This document shows, in pieces, positions 61,582-64,000 of a stretch of DNA of 64,000 nt. The notes under the pieces were generated by a model. It did not search any database and was not told where the DNA came from. It saw only the letters and a list, made by a program, of their open reading frames with translations. Each line of letters opens with the position of its first letter. Position 1 is the stretch's first letter. This DNA comes from JALZAI01 sp038207565 (GTDB lineage Bacteria > Actinomycetota > Actinomycetes > Mycobacteriales > Jatrophihabitantaceae), in NCBI GenBank assembly GCA_038207565.1, contig JBBQZQ010000002.1, positions 196,713 to 260,712 on the forward strand, read 5' to 3'. The position numbers and the translations under genes are program-made.

Positions 61582-62934
61582 ATGCGATCTTTCCGTTTCC
61601 TGGCCGATGTCCATGAGATCGTCGGCGGTGCCGAGCTGGCTGCCCGCGCCAAGCGCGCCGAGCAGCTGGGCTATCACTCACTCGTGCTGCCGGATCACCT
61701 GCTCGGGCAATTGTCGCCGGTGGTGACGATGGCGACGATCGCGGCAGCGACGTCAACCCTGCGAATGTCGGCGTTCGTGATGAACAACGATCTGCGTCAT
61801 CCGGCCGTGCTCGCCCAAGATCTGGCGAGCATCGACGTACTGTCCGGTGGCAGGTTGGATGTCGCGATCGGCGCCGGCTGGAACAAGCCCGAGTACGACG
61901 CCATCGGTATCACCTTCGACCGCGCTCCGCTACGCCAGGCGCGCCTGGCCGAGTCGATCACTGTGCTGAAGGGGCTGTTCGCCGGGTCCCCGTTCAGCTT
62001 CGCCGGCGAGTACTACACGATCACTGACTACGCCGCCGAACCCATCCCGACACAACGCCCGCATCCACCGTTCTTCATCGGCGGCGGCGGCCGGCGCACG
62101 CTGGGCCTGGCCGGTCGGGAAGCGGACATCGTCGGGTTGGCGCCCCGCATCCTGCCGAACGCAACCGTCGATGCTGCGTCGCTGACGTTAGCGGCCACTC
62201 GAGAGAAGATCGGCTGGGTGCGCGAGGCCGCGGGCGATCGATTCGAGTCCCTGGAGTTCAACATTTATCCATCGACGTGGCCGGTGACCGTGACCGACAA
62301 CCTGCGGGGCGAGGCTCGTCGGGTGATCGACGGGCTGCGCTCACCGACGGGCATCGAGCTCACCGAGGACGAGGTCATCGACTCTCCGCACCTATTCATC
62401 GGATCGATCGACCGACTGGTGGAGAAGTTCCTGCAGCTGCGCGAGGAACTCGGCATTACGTCCATCAGGGCTATCCATCTGAGCCGACTAAACTGGCGCG
62501 GTGCAGATCGATCACCCACGCGGTGGGGTGCACTACCCGCGGTCGCTGGGCGAGTTCCAGTCGTGGTTCGCCACGGACGCGGACTGCCTGGACTACCTGG
62601 CGTGGCTGCGCTGGCCGGACGGGTTCGTCTGCCCGCGCTGCGGGAACGTCGGTGGTTGGCGTGTCGCGGACGGCAGCTTCAAATGTGCCGGATGCAAGGC
62701 CCAGACCGCGGTAACGGCGGGCACGCTGTTCGATCGTCGCCGGACGCCGCTGACGGTCTGGTTTCAGGTGTGCTGGGAGTTCGCCACGGCCAAGGACGGC
62801 GTCTCGGCGCTCGCGCTGAAGCGAACACTGCAGATCGGCTCGTACCAGACGGCGTGGGCGATGCTGCACCGGTTGCGTTCAGTGCTGATCCGCCCCGGTC
62901 GGGAGTTGCTGTCGGGGCAGGTGGAGGTAGATGA
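61582..62934 (+). CDS. F420-type luciferase-like oxidoreductase, 3' end replaced by IS
   Basis: The first about 295 codons encode a luciferase-like monooxygenase-fold (LLM) oxidoreductase, likely coenzyme F420-dependent: AKRAEQLGYHSLVLPDHLLG, DLASIDVLSGGRLDVAIGAG, GWNKPEYDAIG, PPFFIGGGGRRTLGLAGREA, REELGITSI. There the frame enters the left end of the IS1595-type element (62466) and runs about 155 codons in a non-native frame to 62934, giving Arg/Gly-rich sequence. The family normally has about 20 more residues after this point, so the native C-terminus is lost. The enzyme core is complete, and activity is uncertain. Confidence 0.75.
   Translation: MRSFRFLADVHEIVGGAELAARAKRAEQLGYHSLVLPDHLLGQLSPVVTMATIAAATSTLRMSAFVMNNDLRHPAVLAQDLASIDVLSGGRLDVAIGAGWNKPEYDAIGITFDRAPLRQARLAESITVLKGLFAGSPFSFAGEYYTITDYAAEPIPTQRPHPPFFIGGGGRRTLGLAGREADIVGLAPRILPNATVDAASLTLAATREKIGWVREAAGDRFESLEFNIYPSTWPVTVTDNLRGEARRVIDGLRSPTGIELTEDEVIDSPHLFIGSIDRLVEKFLQLREELGITSIRAIHLSRLNWRGADRSPTRWGALPAVAGRVPVVVRHGRGLPGLPGVAALAGRVRLPALRERRWLACRGRQLQMCRMQGPDRGNGGHAVRSSPDAADGLVSGVLGVRHGQGRRLGARAEANTADRLVPDGVGDAAPVAFSADPPRSGVAVGAGGGR
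62466..62490 (+). repeat. Left terminal inverted repeat of the IS
   Basis: CAGGGCTATCCATCTGAGCC starts the 25-base repeat at 62466-62490. It matches the reverse complement of 63569-63593 at 24 of 25 positions. Confidence 0.9.
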
Positions 62935-63571
62935 GACCTACATCGGCGGTGAGGAGGTCGGACTGGCCGGCGGGCGGGCCAAGGGCAAGAAAGCACTGGT
63001 CGCCGTTGCGGTAGAAGTGACCTCACCCAAGGGCTTCGGGCGCTGCCGGATGCGCATCATCCCCGACGGCTCCGCCAGCACCCTGCACCCGTTCATCACC
63101 GACAACATCGCTTCTGGCTCCACAGTGATCACCGACGGATGGAACGGCTACCTGGGCATCAACAAGGCCGGCTACACCCACGACCGGCGCAGCCAGCGTG
63201 CCGCCAAGGCCCTGGGCGAGGACATCGACAAGCTGCTGCCCGGTGTGCACAGGGTGGCGTCGCTGGCCAAGCGCTGGCTGCTGTCCACCCACCAAGGCGC
63301 CGTGGATACCGAGCACCTGACTGCTTACCTGGACGAGTTCTGCTTCCGGTTCAACCGCCGCCGCTCGCGCAGTCGCGGACTGGTGTTCCTGCGGGTGCTG
63401 CAACTGGCCGTTGGCCACGACCCGGTGCGCTACCGGCAGATCATCGCGAACCCCACGCCCAAGAAGGTCCCGCCGACGCCGCCCGGCCGCCGGGGTCACC
63501 CGCCAAGCCTGGATCGCCCTCGCGCCGGGCGGCCTTGGCGTCACGCTCCCTCCGCAACGGAGGTGAACTAG
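62501..63571 (+). CDS. IS1595-family transposase (ISXO2-like DDE)
   Basis: A 356-residue transposase from GTG 62501. N-terminal zinc ribbon: two Cys pairs in FVCPRCGNVGGW and FKCAGCKAQT. ISXO2-like catalytic domain: first Asp in GQVEVDETYIGGEEVG, second in STVITDGWNGYLGI, and the last acidic region in EHLTAYLDEFCFRFNRRRSR. The stop codon lies inside the right inverted repeat. All key residues are present, so it may be active. Ribosome site not obvious. Confidence 0.9.
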   Translation: MQIDHPRGGVHYPRSLGEFQSWFATDADCLDYLAWLRWPDGFVCPRCGNVGGWRVADGSFKCAGCKAQTAVTAGTLFDRRRTPLTVWFQVCWEFATAKDGVSALALKRTLQIGSYQTAWAMLHRLRSVLIRPGRELLSGQVEVDETYIGGEEVGLAGGRAKGKKALVAVAVEVTSPKGFGRCRMRIIPDGSASTLHPFITDNIASGSTVITDGWNGYLGINKAGYTHDRRSQRAAKALGEDIDKLLPGVHRVASLAKRWLLSTHQGAVDTEHLTAYLDEFCFRFNRRRSRSRGLVFLRVLQLAVGHDPVRYRQIIANPTPKKVPPTPPGRRGHPPSLDRPRAGRPWRHAPSATEVN

Positions 63572-63593
63572 TCGGTTCAGATGGATAGCCCTG
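63569..63593 (-). repeat. Right terminal inverted repeat of the IS
   Basis: TAGTCGGTTCAGATGGATAG begins this 25-base copy; it is the mirror of the left repeat with a single mismatch. Confidence 0.9.
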
Positions 63594-63790
63594 ACTGGGC
63601 TTATCCACAACGCGCCCCGAGGCTTCGTAGAACCGGCAGTGGCTTCGCCCGCTGATCGCATCGGCCACTGCGGACACTGCCGCCCCGGCACCGTGACGAT
63701 TCTGGATCGCGTCCAGTGCAGCACCCCCGGCGCAGGGCGACCCGGTTGTTAAGGCGTCGTGGCCGGCACTCCCCGCTAGCCGTGCCACCA

Positions 63791-64000
63791 TCATCGGGTG
63801 ACACCCGGTTCGTGGTGGGCGACGGCTTCTGCCGCGCGGGTTCCATCCCGCTCCGGATTCGGCTCGGGCTCGGGCTCGGGCTCGGAAAGAGCCACCTCTA
63901 CCGGCGCGTCAACGGTCGCGGTGAGGTGCCGCAACCGGCTGGCTTCGCGCACGCTCAGATTGTCGCCGCACCACTTCACCGCGTCCCTTAACGCGAGTCC
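63791..64000 (-). CDS. Unidentified gene, 5' end beyond the window edge (partial)
   Basis: The reverse frame is open from the window end to a stop at 63791 and reads LALRDAVKWCGDNLSVREAS near the edge, then RLRHLTATVDAPVEVALSEP followed by an EP repeat encoded by GGCTCG hexamers at about 63858-63883. A GTG at 63979 could start it, but the sequence upstream is equally protein-like, so it is probably the C-terminal part of a longer protein. No family recognised. Confidence 0.4.
   Translation of the reverse strand, partial: GLALRDAVKWCGDNLSVREASRLRHLTATVDAPVEVALSEPEPEPEPNPERDGTRAAEAVAHHEPGVTR

Larger units (their letters stand above)
62466..63593 (+). mobile_element. IS1595-family insertion sequence, 1128 bases
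   Basis: Bounded by 25-base terminal inverted repeats with one mismatch and containing one transposase gene. Flanking eight-base sequences (ACGTCCAT left, ACTGGGCT right) do not match, so no target duplication remains; IS1595 elements normally make 8-base duplications. This suggests later recombination or deletion at one end. Confidence 0.88.
21264..64000 (+). mobile_element. Putative integrative conjugative element (right end outside window)
   Basis: The inferred extent starts at the disrupted cpaF gene and includes a serine recombinase, a Tad pilus locus, a transporter/monooxygenase cargo block, a type IV secretion operon, a repeat cluster, and TIR and HEPN genes. The left end is well supported. 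The right end is not seen: the remaining cpaF sequence does not occur up to base 64000. The part beyond about 60 kb could already be chromosome if the element was deleted at its right side. Confidence 0.55.

Overview
The window is high-GC DNA with GTG and TTG starts, ATGA start/stop overlaps, an Lsr2 nucleoid protein, an F420-type luciferase-like oxidoreductase and an SCO6880-type conjugation protein. This indicates a member of the Actinomycetota. The Pst cluster and Tad gene order hint at a Frankia/Jatrophihabitans-like lineage, but the lineage is an inference and not secure.

Chromosomal-looking part (1-21263). First comes a phosphate-uptake cluster: a large PstS-like anchored protein, PstC, PstA, a second PstS with a C-terminal membrane anchor, a sortase-fold protein whose catalytic His and Cys are replaced, and PstB. 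A reverse-strand group follows for a phosphodiester-linked surface glycopolymer (nucleotidyltransferase, CDP-glycerol glycerophosphotransferase-like enzyme, ABC transmembrane domain without an ATPase). Then come a YceH-methyltransferase fusion, a decayed two-component system (truncated kinase; regulator with two one-base deletions and Asp to Asn), a secreted acid phosphatase, a truncated TetR gene, Lsr2, a membrane protein and a Mop-type molybdate-binding protein. From 19323 to 20765 there is no convincing gene.

Integrated element (from about 21245 to beyond the right edge). A cpaF/tadA ATPase gene is cut after about 165 codons, and a large serine recombinase starts 13 bases later. This looks like the left end of an integrative element. 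Behind it lie a complete Tad/Flp pilus locus (23778-35218) ending in an 1148-residue LysM/BTAD protein; a cargo block of a PucR regulator, a polar amino-acid-type ABC transporter and a flavin monooxygenase (35737-41613); and a conjugation operon (41978-56831) with VirB8-like, VirB6/TrbL, SCO6880, VirB4, NlpC/P60, VirD4 and several unknown proteins. I see no relaxase and no prepilin peptidase.

Right part. From 56957 to 57599 there is a mostly non-coding block with eight copies of a GTGCCGAC core arranged as hairpins and a perfect 24-bp palindrome. It is the best candidate here for an undescribed cis-acting system (oriT, partition or operator). Next come a TIR protein with a Cys/His-rich N-terminus, a lipoprotein, a HEPN-like protein and an F420-type oxidoreductase whose 3' end is replaced by an IS1595-family element. 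A reverse-strand partial gene lies at the right edge.
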